A stretch of 64,000 nt of DNA from Huntiella abstrusa (GCA_025685495.1 JAJNMT010000267.1:248001-312000); one strand, 5' to 3'; positions 45,301 through 56,492 are shown, counted from the first letter of the stretch. Numbers and translations are program-made. The notes: generated by a model not told the origin, from the letters alone.

Positions 45301-47064
45301 ATGGTCAAGAACGCCTGCCGCGCCGCCGCCTCCCTGGCCGCCGCCGCCAACGCCGCCAACTCCACCACCACCTCCTCCTCCCTCTCCTCCCTCTGCACCG
45401 TCTCCAACGTCCAGGCCGCTCTCCCCTCCAACGGCACTCTCCTCGGTATCGATCTTCTCCCTGACACCGTCACCGCCGCTACCGTTAACGGAACTGACGC
45501 TACCTACTGCAACGTCACCGTTTCCTACACCCACACCGGCAAGGGTGACACCGTTGTCCTGAAGTACGCTTTCCCCGAGCCTTCTTCGTACGAGAACCGT
45601 TTCTACGTTGGTGGTGGTGGTGGTTACTCGCTTTCTTCGTCTGCCACTGGCGGTCTTGATTACGGTGCTGTTGGTGGTGCTACCGATGGTGGTTACGATG
45701 CCTTCAACTACTCCTACGATGAGAAGTTCCTGTACGGTAACGGCTCTATCAACTGGGACTCCACCTACATGTTCGCCTACCAGGCTCTCGGCGAGATGAC
45801 CAAGGTCGGTAAGGCCATCACCCCTGGTTTCTACGGCCAGTCCAGCGACACCAAGATCTACACCTACTTCGAAGGCTGCTCCGACGGTGGTCGTGAGGGT
45901 ATGTCTCAAGTCCAGCGCTACGGTGACGAATACGACGGTGTCGTCGCCGGTGCTCCCGCCTTCCGCTTCGCCCAGCAGCAGGTCCTCCACGTCTACCCCG
46001 CCACTGTCGAGGTTGTCCAGGACTACTTCCCTCCCACCTGCGCCCTTGACAAGATTGTCAACGCCACCATTGCCGCTTGCGACTCCCTCGACGGTCGCTC
46101 TGACGGTGTCATTAGCCGTACTGATCTGTGCCAGCTCAACTTCAACCTTTCATCTCTGATCGGCGAGTCCTACTACTGTGCCGAGCAGTCCTCTTCCTCC
46201 CTGGGCTTCGGCTTCTCCAAGCGTGATCTTGAGGCTCGCGCTACCACCGGTTCTTCCTCCAGCTACTCGCCCGAGCAGAACGGTACCTTGACCGCCGAGG
46301 ACATTGCTGTTGCCCAGGCCGTCTACGATGGTGTGATTACCTCCGAGGGTAAGCGTGCCTACTTCTCGTGGCAGATTGGTTCGGATCTGTCCGATGCTGA
46401 TCCGACCTACGACAACGACACCGCCACCTGGGGCTCTAACATTCCTTCTACCGGTGGTATGTACGTTGCCAAGTACATTGAGCTTCTCAACACCGACAAC
46501 CTGTCCGACCTGAACAACGTCACCTACGACACTCTGGCCGACTGGATGACCATCGGCATGGTCAAGTACCTCGACTCTCTCCAAACCACTCTCCCCGACA
46601 TCTCCACCTTCAAGAACTCAGGCGGCAAGCTCCTCCACTACCACGGTGAATCCGACCCCTCCATCCCCGCCGCCTCGTCCGTCCACTACTGGCAATCCGT
46701 CCGCTCCATCATGTACGCCAACGCCACCGACGCCGAGGCCATCGCCGAGATGCAGAACTGGTACCAATTCTACCTTGTCCCCGGTGCCGCCCACTGCGGT
46801 TCCAACTCCCTCCAGCCCGGCCCCTACCCCCAGGACAACATGCAGACCATCATTGACTGGGTCGAGAACGGTGTCCAGCCTTCCGCTCTGAACGCTACCG
46901 TCTCGTCTGGTGACTACTCTGGCGAGGTCCAGGAGCTCTGCCAGTGGCCTCTTCGCCCTCTTTGGTCTTCTAACTCTAGCAGCACCTTTGACTGTGTTGA
47001 GGACGCTGCTTCTATTGCTGCGTGGACTTACAACCTGACCGCCTTCAAGGTGCCCGTCTACTAA
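45301..47064 (+). CDS. secreted tannase / feruloyl esterase family hydrolase
   Basis: A single exon of 587 residues, with start context CACAATGG. The N terminus (MVKNACRAAASLAAAANA) is a short, Ala-rich, weakly hydrophobic signal-peptide candidate. The tannase family CS-D-HC motif is complete: C193-S194 in GCSDGG, D452 in GESDPS, H498-C499 in AAHCG; the two Cys form the family disulfide next to the Ser-Asp-His triad. A Kex2-type KR (307-308) lies in a variable loop where fungal tannases are cleaved into two chains. Many N-x-S/T sequons suggest glycosylation. Expected substrates are galloyl or feruloyl esters of plant polyphenols, outside the cell; which one cannot be told. Codon use is strongly C-ending, as for a highly expressed gene. 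Confidence 0.92.
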   Translation: MVKNACRAAASLAAAANAANSTTTSSSLSSLCTVSNVQAALPSNGTLLGIDLLPDTVTAATVNGTDATYCNVTVSYTHTGKGDTVVLKYAFPEPSSYENRFYVGGGGGYSLSSSATGGLDYGAVGGATDGGYDAFNYSYDEKFLYGNGSINWDSTYMFAYQALGEMTKVGKAITPGFYGQSSDTKIYTYFEGCSDGGREGMSQVQRYGDEYDGVVAGAPAFRFAQQQVLHVYPATVEVVQDYFPPTCALDKIVNATIAACDSLDGRSDGVISRTDLCQLNFNLSSLIGESYYCAEQSSSSLGFGFSKRDLEARATTGSSSSYSPEQNGTLTAEDIAVAQAVYDGVITSEGKRAYFSWQIGSDLSDADPTYDNDTATWGSNIPSTGGMYVAKYIELLNTDNLSDLNNVTYDTLADWMTIGMVKYLDSLQTTLPDISTFKNSGGKLLHYHGESDPSIPAASSVHYWQSVRSIMYANATDAEAIAEMQNWYQFYLVPGAAHCGSNSLQPGPYPQDNMQTIIDWVENGVQPSALNATVSSGDYSGEVQELCQWPLRPLWSSNSSSTFDCVEDAASIAAWTYNLTAFKVPVY

Positions 47065-47749
47065 GTGTAGAGTCCCTTTGTGGCGAGTTTAGATATTTCC
47101 TTTCTTTGTGTCGTGTTTTCTGCATTTTGTAAGTGTAGGATATTTGGCTTCATAAGCCGGCTTATTTGAACCACCATTCCCATATATACATATAAATAGA
47201 CTTTGGTTCCATCATTTCACGTTGTACAAAAAAGTGACAGGTATAGAGTGCGGTGACACAATGCATCCCATGTGACGATAACCATATCAGTAAAGTTTAA
47301 GTACGGATGTGAGTTTAAGTTTGACGTTCCTTGGGCAGTCGTTCTAGTAGTTTATTTCTTCGTTTAAATTGACGTGGTTGAAGGGGGTTTTATCGTGCAT
47401 GGGTTTTTGCCGGCCGGCCGGGTATGTTCCGGGATGGCGTAGCGTCGGTGCTTGTAGTGAGTTAAAGATTATTCTTCAAGGGATGCGGGATGTGGGGTGC
47501 GGAGAAAACATAGGGTGGTTCTATGGTAGAAATGACGTAGTAAGCAAGTTGTTTCGTTTAATCTGTCATGATTAAACCCGTACATGGTTTTGGCGACTAT
47601 CGTGGTGTAACGCCAGTTGAAGACTTGGTTATGTGAACATCTGTGACATTTCTTTTGGGAAGCTCACACTATGAGTATAAAACTTCTTGGTAACCCGGAC
47701 GATAACCTATTTCCACAGACCCGTAGATATCCCATCAAGCATAATTTCC
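47065..47749. other. intergenic between convergent tannase and MULE transposase genes
   Basis: The 3' flanks of both genes. Contains TATATACATATAAATAG at about 47184 and a GGCCGGCCGG palindrome-like run at about 47411. No gene is seen and no terminal inverted repeat was recognised. Confidence 0.45.
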
Positions 47750-50087
47750 CTACCAACCCCGATAGAAATCATCATCATCATCACTATCATCACTATGGTA
47801 CTCTCCAATTTGGCTCCCGTCCGAATCCCGATCTTCATTGTCCGCACGGTACTTTTCATCATCACTGCAATCCCCAAACAAATCCGTACTATCAACCGCA
47901 TTTTCGGAACCCATATGTTGCTTCAAACGTCTCTCCGGGCCCAGACCGAGCTTTAGAAGTTCAATGTGAAAGCTTCTCCAGAGTGGAGGTTCCCGTATCC
48001 GCTCGACAGTCTGAAAGAACCAACGTATTCTGTCCATTTTCTGAACGGAGTGCACGAGATGTCGGCAAAGTTGCAACCGGTTGATGTCATATTCTTCACA
48101 GCTGCAGTTCCACGTTACAGCGTCTGTGTGGTATTGAATTCGTTCACTTGGATTGCTTCGCATCTGGAGAAAGGCTCTCCACTCCCTTCTAAACAGTCGT
48201 CTCCAGAAGGCTGTATGTAGCTGGCAATTATTTGTCATTAAACCATGCGTGATAGCCCAAAGCTTAGAGACCTCGTTCTTGGCCATGACGTACACCACTT
48301 GATCGACGCGGAACTGGTTGAACGTCTGAACGTATTCGAACTTTATAGAATCCCAGTATGGCTCTATAACCATGGTCGTCTTAAAAATGGGGATCTTCTT
48401 TGGGTTAACACACGGAGACCATGAAATCCATTGGTCACTCCGGTACCACTGGGAGAACATGTATGCCCAAATACGGTACCACCCGTTAGTCAAGCAAAGA
48501 AGATACATTTCCTCAGTACAGTCTTTATGTATGGTCTCGGCATTTTTTGCCACGCCAAATTTAGGGAGAGTCTGATGCCTGCGAAAGTGCTTTTTAAACA
48601 AGTCGACAACTTGTTTCCTCTGACCTTCGGTCATGGCCTCAACCGACAGTTGTACAGGAGTCAAATCTACATCTCGATTCAAGCATGTACATGTGCCATC
48701 CTTATGAGCTCCATGGCGGTACTTTTCAAGCGACCCGAAACAAACCTGAATGTCTGGAATCAGCTTTTGAGCTTCCGAGGGGTCATAATCGTTGAGAGTA
48801 GAAGAAATTGAGTGACTAGAGAGCCTATTTTCCACGGCACTAACAGCATGCCATTGGCAAAGTTGAACCTCAGCGTTAGGAAACACTTCATGGATGACAC
48901 CAAGCTCAAATTGGTATTTGTCACAACCAAAGAAGATGGAACTCAAGCCTTTGCTCTTCCAACTCTCAAGGAATTGGCGGATAATATCTTTGACCGAAGA
49001 CAATTGGCTGTCTGGGGTTCTTTGAAGAAAGAGGAATCCGACAGGAACATTACAGCCCGCGAGCTCGACCATGGCCGCGTACATGTCGACCATATTCTTG
49101 CCAGTTCCATATACTGCATCAATAGACGCCTCTTCGGACTTTCTATTCTTGGTCTTGGGGTTTATCAGTTTTTTAACCGTATCGTTCAGAAACAAGGTAA
49201 CTCCGCGCGTACCATCGGATGTATTACCGATATCTTGAGTACTAACTTCCGAAACTCGGGGCTTTAGGTTTTCGACTGTGAATTTGGACATGTCAAGTTG
49301 ATTTAAAAGCTCCTGAGTAGACTCGTACGGGTCTTCTCGAACCCGGTACTTCTTCTCGTGGTGTAGTTTCCATTTTGAATAGAGCTGGTGTCGCGCCATA
49401 CGATGCGTTGCTTGCCCTTCTAGAGAGTCTATCTTGTAACAATATTGGTATGATGGCGGCTGGCCCGATTGAATCGCTTCATCGAACTCTTTAATGATTT
49501 TAAGAGGAAGAACAACATTAGAGTACAAATGATGTGGCAAATGTTGAAACTGAATGCGAAGTTTCCGAGAGTTAGGGTAAAGATAGATAGACAAGCCACT
49601 CTGGCAATTATACTGTAGCTTTCGCTTGTCCTTGACATTGCGATGTTTTGGAAACAGGCTCGCATGTTTTTTATCCTGACAGCAGTGATAGTGGGCGCAT
49701 AACTGGTTCTCGGAAACCTCGGAATCTGTCCAGACGAAACGATAACCGCCATATTTGAACAAACGTTGCACAATTTGCCCAACCAGTGAGAAGGTATCAT
49801 CATCAAAGACGTGCTCGCCATTGTCTTTCATGCGTGTGAATTGAGCAGGGAATGTGCAAGGAAGCCCCGCAATATCGAACAAGTAGTCGAACTCGGTCTT
49901 GAAGTTTCCGCGCTGCATTTTTGTTAATATTGTAGCATTCATATGAGGGTTTATACTGGTAACTTGCATTGATTTCTTCATCGTCTCTAACCTGATCTGG
50001 CCAGCTCCTCACCTCCTCTTCAAAGATATCCCACTCCATGGGCTTAGCACCGCACTCCGTGTCACTGTAGTCCATGATATCGACCAT
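47750..50087 (-). CDS. MULE-type transposase with SWIM zinc finger, apparently intact
   Basis: Two exons (49992-50087, 47750-49912) give 752 residues with a 79-nt phase-0 intron (GTTAGA...TGCAG). A donor GTGAGG at 50012 is an alternative, also in phase. The fungal MULE transposase core has all expected acidic residues by eye: D297 (IDAVYGTGK), D363 (FGCDKYQ) and E549 (KTTMVIEPYW), with C384-x2-H387 (CQWH) after the second. A SWIM zinc finger follows: C635, C637, C648, H650. The N-terminal part has YNCQSGLSIYL...HLPHHLY, a block typical of this family. The tail is very acidic (DSDDDDDFYRGW), encoded by ATC/CAT-rich sequence. MULE transposases cut and paste DNA between terminal inverted repeats; no such repeats were recognised. 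No stops or frameshifts, so it is recent, active or domesticated. Confidence 0.85.
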
Positions 50088-50855
50088 TTTGAAGAATGGA
50101 ACAGATATTGAGACAACAGTGTAGACTATAGAGTATCGCGAGTAGCTTAATGCAAACGATGTAAATAGTTGTTATATGAATGAGTAAAAGGCAGATTCAA
50201 TAGCTTTGGTATAGTGGGGAAGTGTGCATGTACAACATCCCCGTTTTGTTTACTTTTCTGGGATCATGTGACCAGGGCTAGTATTCATGATCAGTTGAGG
50301 GTTAACCATGTTACAAGTCAACAAAACGTCGGCTTGAATATCTGTGACGTCCAACATATATATATATGTGTGTTGATTGGTACGGAACAATCAAAGATGG
50401 CAAGCATCACCACGGGCACAAACTTTTATAAAATCAATGAATGAAAAACCGAAAGCATTATTGCCACGATAGGTACATACCTAGTTGTGAATCACATGTC
50501 GGTTTTTATAGTATGTCAGCTATTGCCACCAGGAACTACGTCTAGTCGCCGTTTTGAAAAGGATTTAACTGCCGTGCAGGCTCATGACATGCAGTACTAA
50601 CAGGGTATTCGCCAGGTCGGGTCAAAAATTGGCTCAAACAGGTAAGGTTGCAACGTCAAGATGGTCGTCGTCGCGTTACGCCTGATACCTTGCTGTAATA
50701 ATACAGCGTAAACAACAGCAGAATCTATCAATCACAATTTACACTCAACTTTCGGTGAAACGGACAAACATAGTAATAGTTGAAAATTAGAATTACAATT
50801 TAATTGGAGCAGGTATAGTACATACGAGAAGAACAGCACCCCAACTCTGCAAAAT
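50088..50855. other. spacer between the two MULE-derived genes
   Basis: Promoter side of the transposase gene and 3' side of the FAR1-type gene. A 6-bp-stem hairpin (GCTGTA-ATAA-TACAGC) lies at 50692-50707 and an alternating AT stretch at about 50356-50366. No gene is recognised. Confidence 0.45.
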
Positions 50856-53800
50856 CTAACATTCACTTGAACTTGAAAACCACCCATCTTCATCAAGGTC
50901 ACTCAGAGACCAGTGCTCAAATGAAATTGAGCTATACACCGGTTTAATAGGTGGATGTCTATAATCATCTTCAAGATCATCAGGGACCCAAACAAACCGT
51001 GAGGTGTTGGTCGTGTTAGGACTCGAGGCAGATGCGGGGACGGCCGTGGAGACAGGTCCTACAGGGGCAGGCACGGAGACAGGTCTAGCGGAAGATTCAA
51101 GAACGGGTGCTGACACAGGTGGACCGGAGGATCCAAGAACAGGTGCCGACACAGGTGGACCGGAAGATCTAAGAACGGGTGCCGACACAGGTGGGCGGGA
51201 GGATCCAAGAACGGGTGCTGAGACAGGCGGGCGGGAGGATCCAAGAACGGGTGCCGACACAGGTGGACCGGAAGATCCAAGAACGGGTGCCGACACAGGT
51301 GGGCGGGAAGATCCAAGGACAGGCACGGCAGTAGCACTAGCTGAAGTCCGGGGGAAAGGGACGGGAGTAGGTCTGGCGACAGACCCAGGGACAGACCTAG
51401 CGGCAGACCCAGCGGCAGGTATCGGTGCAGCTTGTTTATTGGGTGCATGATCCCGAGGAGTCGTGACATTCCAGGAAGATAATGCATCTTGTGGGGGGTG
51501 ATTGACCGGGTTTCGGGGGCGCTTTGGAAGTGGCCTTGGATTTCCGGCCTCCTTTGCGGGTTGTGTGGGCACCGGGGCTGGGTGTTGTGCCGGGTGCATT
51601 GGATATGGTCCGGGATGCATGGGATATGATCCCGGGGGCAACGGATACGCTCCTGGAGGCAACGGATACGACCCTGGAGGCAGCGGATATGATCCCGGAG
51701 GCATAGGATATGACCCCGGAGGCATAGGATATGATCCTGGGGGCATAGGATAGCCATAATACGGGAATGGAGGGTGGCCGGCCCCTTGCGTGTGTGCTGG
51801 GGCAGGAACATACTGTGTTACAGCACTCGAAACTGGCTGCTTCCCACGCGGTGGTAAAGCCTGTCGTCCCGTGGGCCTAGTAGATGGAGCGTGCGGCACT
51901 GGTGGGCCCCACTGCGGCACTGGCGGCTGAAGGAGTTTTTGTTCCGCAGACATGGTTTGGCCAGGCGGGAGCGTTATAGGACCTATACGAGACACAATCT
52001 CCTCGACACTTTGATTTTCTGGTGGCAGCTGGTGTACAATATCCCGAACCTGTCCTACCAGGTTCGCAAGAAGTTGCGATTGTCTCCAGTGGGTTGGATC
52101 AACAACTGGTCCGACAGCATTAGGCATACCATTTGGAGGTGCAGATGCAGGTACAGGCCATGGAGGCCTTTGCGGAGCCGTCTGTGGAGCCACAGGATGG
52201 TGGGGATTTTTACCTGATCCCGGTGGACGACCCGGCCGTCCTCGATACCGTCTTATCTGATCGTCAATCTTGCTTGTATCAAAAAAGTCCTTGAGAGTAA
52301 TACCTGGGATTCTACCCATCTTAGGTTCGACACGGTTGCGAGGTCTAGGAATCGGAGGTGGTAATTTTTCGGGTGGCGTATACGACCATGGTATCATTGT
52401 GTACTCAGTATTCGTCGGTTGCTGGGTTGTGGCGGAGTTCCCTCCGTTTCCGGGAGTTCCACTTGTCGGAGCAAATTGTGATGACGGGTTTACTGTAACC
52501 CAGCCACGAACAGGTCGCTGTCTTGGTGGTGGTCGCATGATATACATGGGCCGGAAAGATTCCCCAGGTTTTGCAGGTTGGATAGCTTGAAAACTACGCC
52601 CCATTGCTACCAAATGCTTAGTTGGGTCACGGCAATACTATACATAAAGGTTAGTTAACTCCACTACCATCAATGACTTCGATGTAATTACCAAGGCCTT
52701 CTTCAGCCAGCCAGCAAAGATAGCAACCTTGATCTTCGGCCAATGGCCTCTCTTGTGTATCTTTGCAAGTTCATGGCTACACGGAAGAGTGTATATGCGA
52801 TTAAAGATCTTGGTACACTTCCTAGGTTGAGGAATCCGTCTCGCCCGAGGCTTGAGTGGCGCATTAAACCCACGACGACGATTCTTAATTATGCGAATAG
52901 CTGGACAAGGACCTTTCCCGTCTGTCTGTCTATACGACCGCCAATTGATGGCTCTAAAATGTCGGCGAACCTTGTTCTTTTCGATCTTGCGTCTGAAACG
53001 TTGTTGGTGGATGTCTTCGATATTTGTCATAGCCTTCTCGGCATTTTGGACGTTGCCATGTGAGTACCAAAGACACAACCTTAACTCCTTAAGGTTATTG
53101 TCCTCAAAGCGTTTCTGCCTCTTAGGTTTCCGACGTTTGATTTTCTTGTTGATATAGCATCTTGCCCAATGATGACGCCATTTCAGAAACTTTGCGATGA
53201 ACTTGATAATAGGGCGTTGTTCACGACCAAATTCCCTCCTCAGCCTCCTCCAAGCATCTGAGAACTTGCGTATTGAAACGGCTTCGGTTATTTGGTCCCA
53301 TTCATCCAGCATATCAGAGATGCGATCCGGGTCTCGTCGGCCTCGCCACATCAGTTCTATCTGTACCTTGACCATCGAGTCGATATTGTCACTCCTGAAC
53401 TCCTTGGGCACCACAACTACATTCTTTTCTATTGCCTTCTTGAGATCGGCATCGTTCTCTGTTGATACCACAGACATCATGGGAATTTTAAAAACCGTCA
53501 TGAACTCTTGAAGCCGCCTCACAATATACCCAAGATCGCCTTTTCTTCGGGTTCGTACCAGACCAAACCCGAAGGTAGCTACGGGTTCGATATTTATATC
53601 GCCAGTGATTTGTATCAAGAACATGTCGTTGATTTTGGTCTTACGAGTTACATTAAGAGTTATGACTTCCGGAAACCTCCTCCACATTTTCTCACCCCAT
53701 GGGTAAGTCCAGAACACTGTTTCGGGTTGCTTGCGGAGGCCCAGTCTTACAACGTTTTTTATATCTTTTTGTCGGAGCAAGTGGGCCCAGCCGATGGTAG

Positions 53801-54794
53801 TATCAAGTCCATTGTGGAGGCGATTCCTTGCATGATGGCGTACATCATGCACGATGTCGTTTAATTTTTTTGCAGGAACATCGCCTAGCGCTATGATTAT
53901 GTCTCCCGTCATCTTGACTGCATCCTCGGGAGTGATTAAACACTTGGAAAGCAATGCCAAAATAGACTGGTGAACCGGCAGTACTACAGCTTGTTGCTCG
54001 GGGGGCGGAGGGTCCTTAGATGAGAGGTGGTTGTGCACTCCACTCGTCTCGCAGATCCACCTGCGGTTTTCCGTCACCTTGGCAATGATTTGATATTTGC
54101 AATCTGTGTAAGCTTCTCCATGGTTTTTCGGGGCAGCGTGTGCTCCTACTCGGTTTAGCCCGCAGACACAATGGAGTATACGTCTCGTGTCGTTCGCTTG
54201 CACAGACGGCGTATGTATTGAAACGCCATGTTCCCGGTGCCAGTCGATAACTTGACGAACAAGACGGACCCAGTATGTCGGCTCTTCTTGCCGCGGAAAT
54301 ATGGGGATCCGAGACCCATTGGGTGTATCGGGTTCAGGCTGGGTTTCGGGACGGTCCGAGTCAATAGAAATAGCGGCCGAGGTTTCTCGAGGTGGCTCTT
54401 CGTTTGTGGTGGTGGCAGGCTGGGCTTCGGGAGGGTCCGAGTCAATGGAGATAGCGGCCGGAGATTCTCGAGGTGGCTCTTCGTTTGTGGTGGTGGTTGT
54501 GGCAGGCTGGGTTTCGGGAGGATCCGAGTCAATGGAAATAGCGGTTGGTGTTTCTCGGGGTGGCTCTTCGTTCGTAGGAGTGGCGACTGGTGTTTCTTGA
54601 GAAGCCTCTTCGTTCGTGGTGGCAGTGGTGGCAGGCTGGTCTTGGGGATGTGGGGTGTCGGGGAAGTCGATCGGATGTGGAAAAGAGGTCCCGAATAGTG
54701 AATCTTCACTTATATACCCCGCGTCATCTAGAGGAAGTGATTCGGTAGCAGGCGGAACATCGGGGGAATTTCCCGACTCATCACCGTCGCTCAT
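50856..54794 (-). CDS. FAR1-type zinc finger / degenerate MULE core / SWIM-like / repeat-rich protein
   Basis: Two exons (52692-54794, 50856-52637) give 1294 residues. The 54-nt phase-0 intron has GTAATT, branch TTAACTAAC and acceptor TATAG; joining makes WLKKAL-YCRDPTKHL. Order: acidic N terminus with three repeats carrying AISIDSD (86-148); FAR1/WRKY-GCM1-like zinc finger (C211, C232, H254-N-H256); MULE-like core (about 355-600) in which the first catalytic Asp position is N381 and the second is E446, while an E564-D-N-N-L-K block resembles the third; SWIM-like C660, C672-x-H674 lacking the first Cys; an AT-hook-like RGRPGRPPG at about 833-841; a YP[ML]PPGS heptad array (about 997-1050) and a 12-residue array (about 1139-1222). 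It probably binds DNA but cannot transpose. No frame breaks, which argues for a retained gene. It lies 768 bp upstream of the intact transposase, on the same strand. Confidence 0.8.
51075..51326 (-). repeat. seven tandem 36-bp units coding APVLGSS[RG]PPVS
   Basis: Within the second exon of the FAR1-type gene, seven consecutive 12-residue units with consensus A-P-V-L-G-S-S-[RG]-P-P-V-S. Middle units are near-identical at DNA level; the last is diverged (L-E-S-S-A-R-P-V-S), as expected for repeat growth from the centre. Confidence 0.9.
51590..51752 (-). repeat. eight tandem 21-bp units coding [SG]YP[ML]PPG heptads
   Basis: Eight in-frame heptapeptides in the second exon of the FAR1-type gene, each starting with Y-P; the last two read Y-P-M-H-P. 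The DNA period is 21 bp. Confidence 0.9.
54344..54580 (-). repeat. three tandem units with SUMO-interaction-like AISIDSD core
   Basis: Three units of about 25-30 residues, each with TNEEPPRE followed by AISIDSD and a P-E-x-Q-P segment, in the first exon of the FAR1-type gene. The hydrophobic I-x-I next to D-S-D resembles a SUMO-interacting motif; that reading is inference. Confidence 0.8.
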
Positions 54795-56364
54795 ATTGGT
54801 GAAAAATGGGATGAAAATATAGAATCAATGGTTGATAATGTTGCGATTCAGGAATGTAAATTAGTCGCGTAGGGCGCGTCGTCTTGCCTTCAAGCAATAA
54901 TGGCGGAGTAAAGGTACTCGGAGTACCGGATGGTTTGGATAAAGAGTAACAACGTCACAAGCCCTAGATGTGGCAAGGCGCAAGAATTAAAAATATCATG
55001 TATTATGTCGAGTGGTGATCAGAATTCACGTCGTTGTCTACGGAATAATGATATTTGACGTGGATCGGACGCATCATTGGTGTAGTTAGCCCTAACCCTA
55101 TTCCATATCGAGACGTCAATCAGGAAACTACATGACGTTGTGAATATTATGGGTTTATCGATTGCCAATTTCAAGTATTTGTGTTTCTTACTGCTATTCC
55201 CTCATTATATTATCTCTAATTAGCTATGGACGAAACTTGAGTTATAAACACATCTTAGATACATTGGATACTGCGCACGGGGTTTAATACGTCAGACTCG
55301 ACACTCAAGGGCGTTGGCGAGAGACTAAGCTCGAACGTCCGTGTAAATCACGTAACACAGATTTCCCACTGATCGGTTTCGATATTTTTCTTCTTATGTT
55401 AAAATATCTCCGAGGTCTAATGTTCGTGAAGTGGTGTCTGGTGATGTGACTGATTAATTACTGGACCTTTCACTCTCTATAGCCCTCCTGCTGTAGATTT
55501 ACATCGAGGAGGGCATATTTCAATCTCTGTACTCATACTAGGGCAATAGAGGCTATTAGATTTCACTCAAAGAATGAGACTTGGACAACCCGCAGTATTG
55601 TTCACCAGTGATGTCTAGGTGGATTAGGCGTTAGTTACGATGAACCAAAGTACGAAGGCATCTCACATAGTCAAGTGTGAATCTCGTTGATAGTGTGGCC
55701 AGTGAGTATTAACCTGGCTCACGGCTACAAGCAGACCACCGCACGGCCGCCGACGTCCGCCACAAAAGCGAGAGGTTCTTTGTATAGTGATAATTCCAAA
55801 TATCGAAAGTACATGAATGTGACATGCTTAAACAGAATAGTTAGATAATCACGGTTGACAAGCAAAAGGACAAAATGGTATACAGTGCTATTGGTGTCCC
55901 AATATGACGAAGAAGATCTATGAACAGCTAAAACGATACCTCTTAGAATACACAGAGCAGTGAATGAATAGATAGAAAGTTCATCATAGAACAAGCCAAC
56001 ACGAAAGGCCACTCTAAGTAACAGATATTAAGTACAACACATGAAAATCATGGTGGTGATCATCATCAAGGTACCAAACCGACAGAATGAATCAGAAGAG
56101 TAGAGAATGTCTAATCAATCCCGAGCGAATCAACGATAACGATATAACCACCCAACGATATAAGCAATACAATAGTCCAACGAAGACCTCCTAGGCCCAT
56201 AATACCAAAGACGGTTCGGCGCTAGCTCGAGTTACCACATCCTAATAAACAAGACAAATACACCTCCCTTCCCTTCCTCGGAAAATCCAAAATAGCACAA
56301 CGCAACCACAACACCCAAAATCCAAAATCCACCACACCCAAGAAAACAAAAAGAACCAACCCAA
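54795..56364. other. AT-rich intergenic region
   Basis: No gene recognised. Frames at 55725-56012 and 56222-56478 lack family resemblance. A short CCCTAACCCTA occurs at about 55090 but is not a telomeric array. Confidence 0.5.
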
Positions 56365-56368
56365 CTCC

Positions 56369-56385
56369 AAAAAAAAAGTCAAAAA
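56369..56385 (-). terminator. RNA polymerase III terminator of tRNA-Met
   Basis: On the minus strand a T5 run (56385-56381) begins three bases after the tRNA end, followed by a T9 run (56377-56369). Confidence 0.85.
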
Positions 56386-56387
56386 GA

Positions 56388-56492
56388 TGCTCCGAGTGAG
56401 GGTCGAACTCACGACCTTTGGATGGCAATATCCGAGAAACTCAAGCTCCTCAAGAATATGAGACCACTGCGCTACCACTGCGCCATCGAAGC
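56388..56492 (-). tRNA. tRNA-Met(CAT), elongator type, with 33-nt intron
   Basis: A cloverleaf can be drawn by hand: acceptor stem GCTTCGA/TCGGAGC with discriminator A, D arm GCGC-AGTGGTA-GCGC, anticodon CAT at 56460-56458, variable loop AGGTC (the elongator-Met consensus), T arm GTGAG-TTCGACC-CTCAC. An intron of about 33 nt (56456-56424) lies one base 3' of the anticodon, the standard position. The anticodon stem has a U31-U39 mismatch, known in eukaryotic elongator tRNA-Met, and a G27-A43 mismatch. Exact intron ends could shift by a base. Confidence 0.88.

Noticed and set aside
45202..45990. 262-codon frame antisense to the tannase gene
   Set aside because: Same codon-bias artefact; Gly/Val-rich and without family resemblance.
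55085..55102. CCCTAACCCTA telomere-like repeat
   Set aside because: Fewer than two units, in the middle of the window; chance or an isolated interstitial word.
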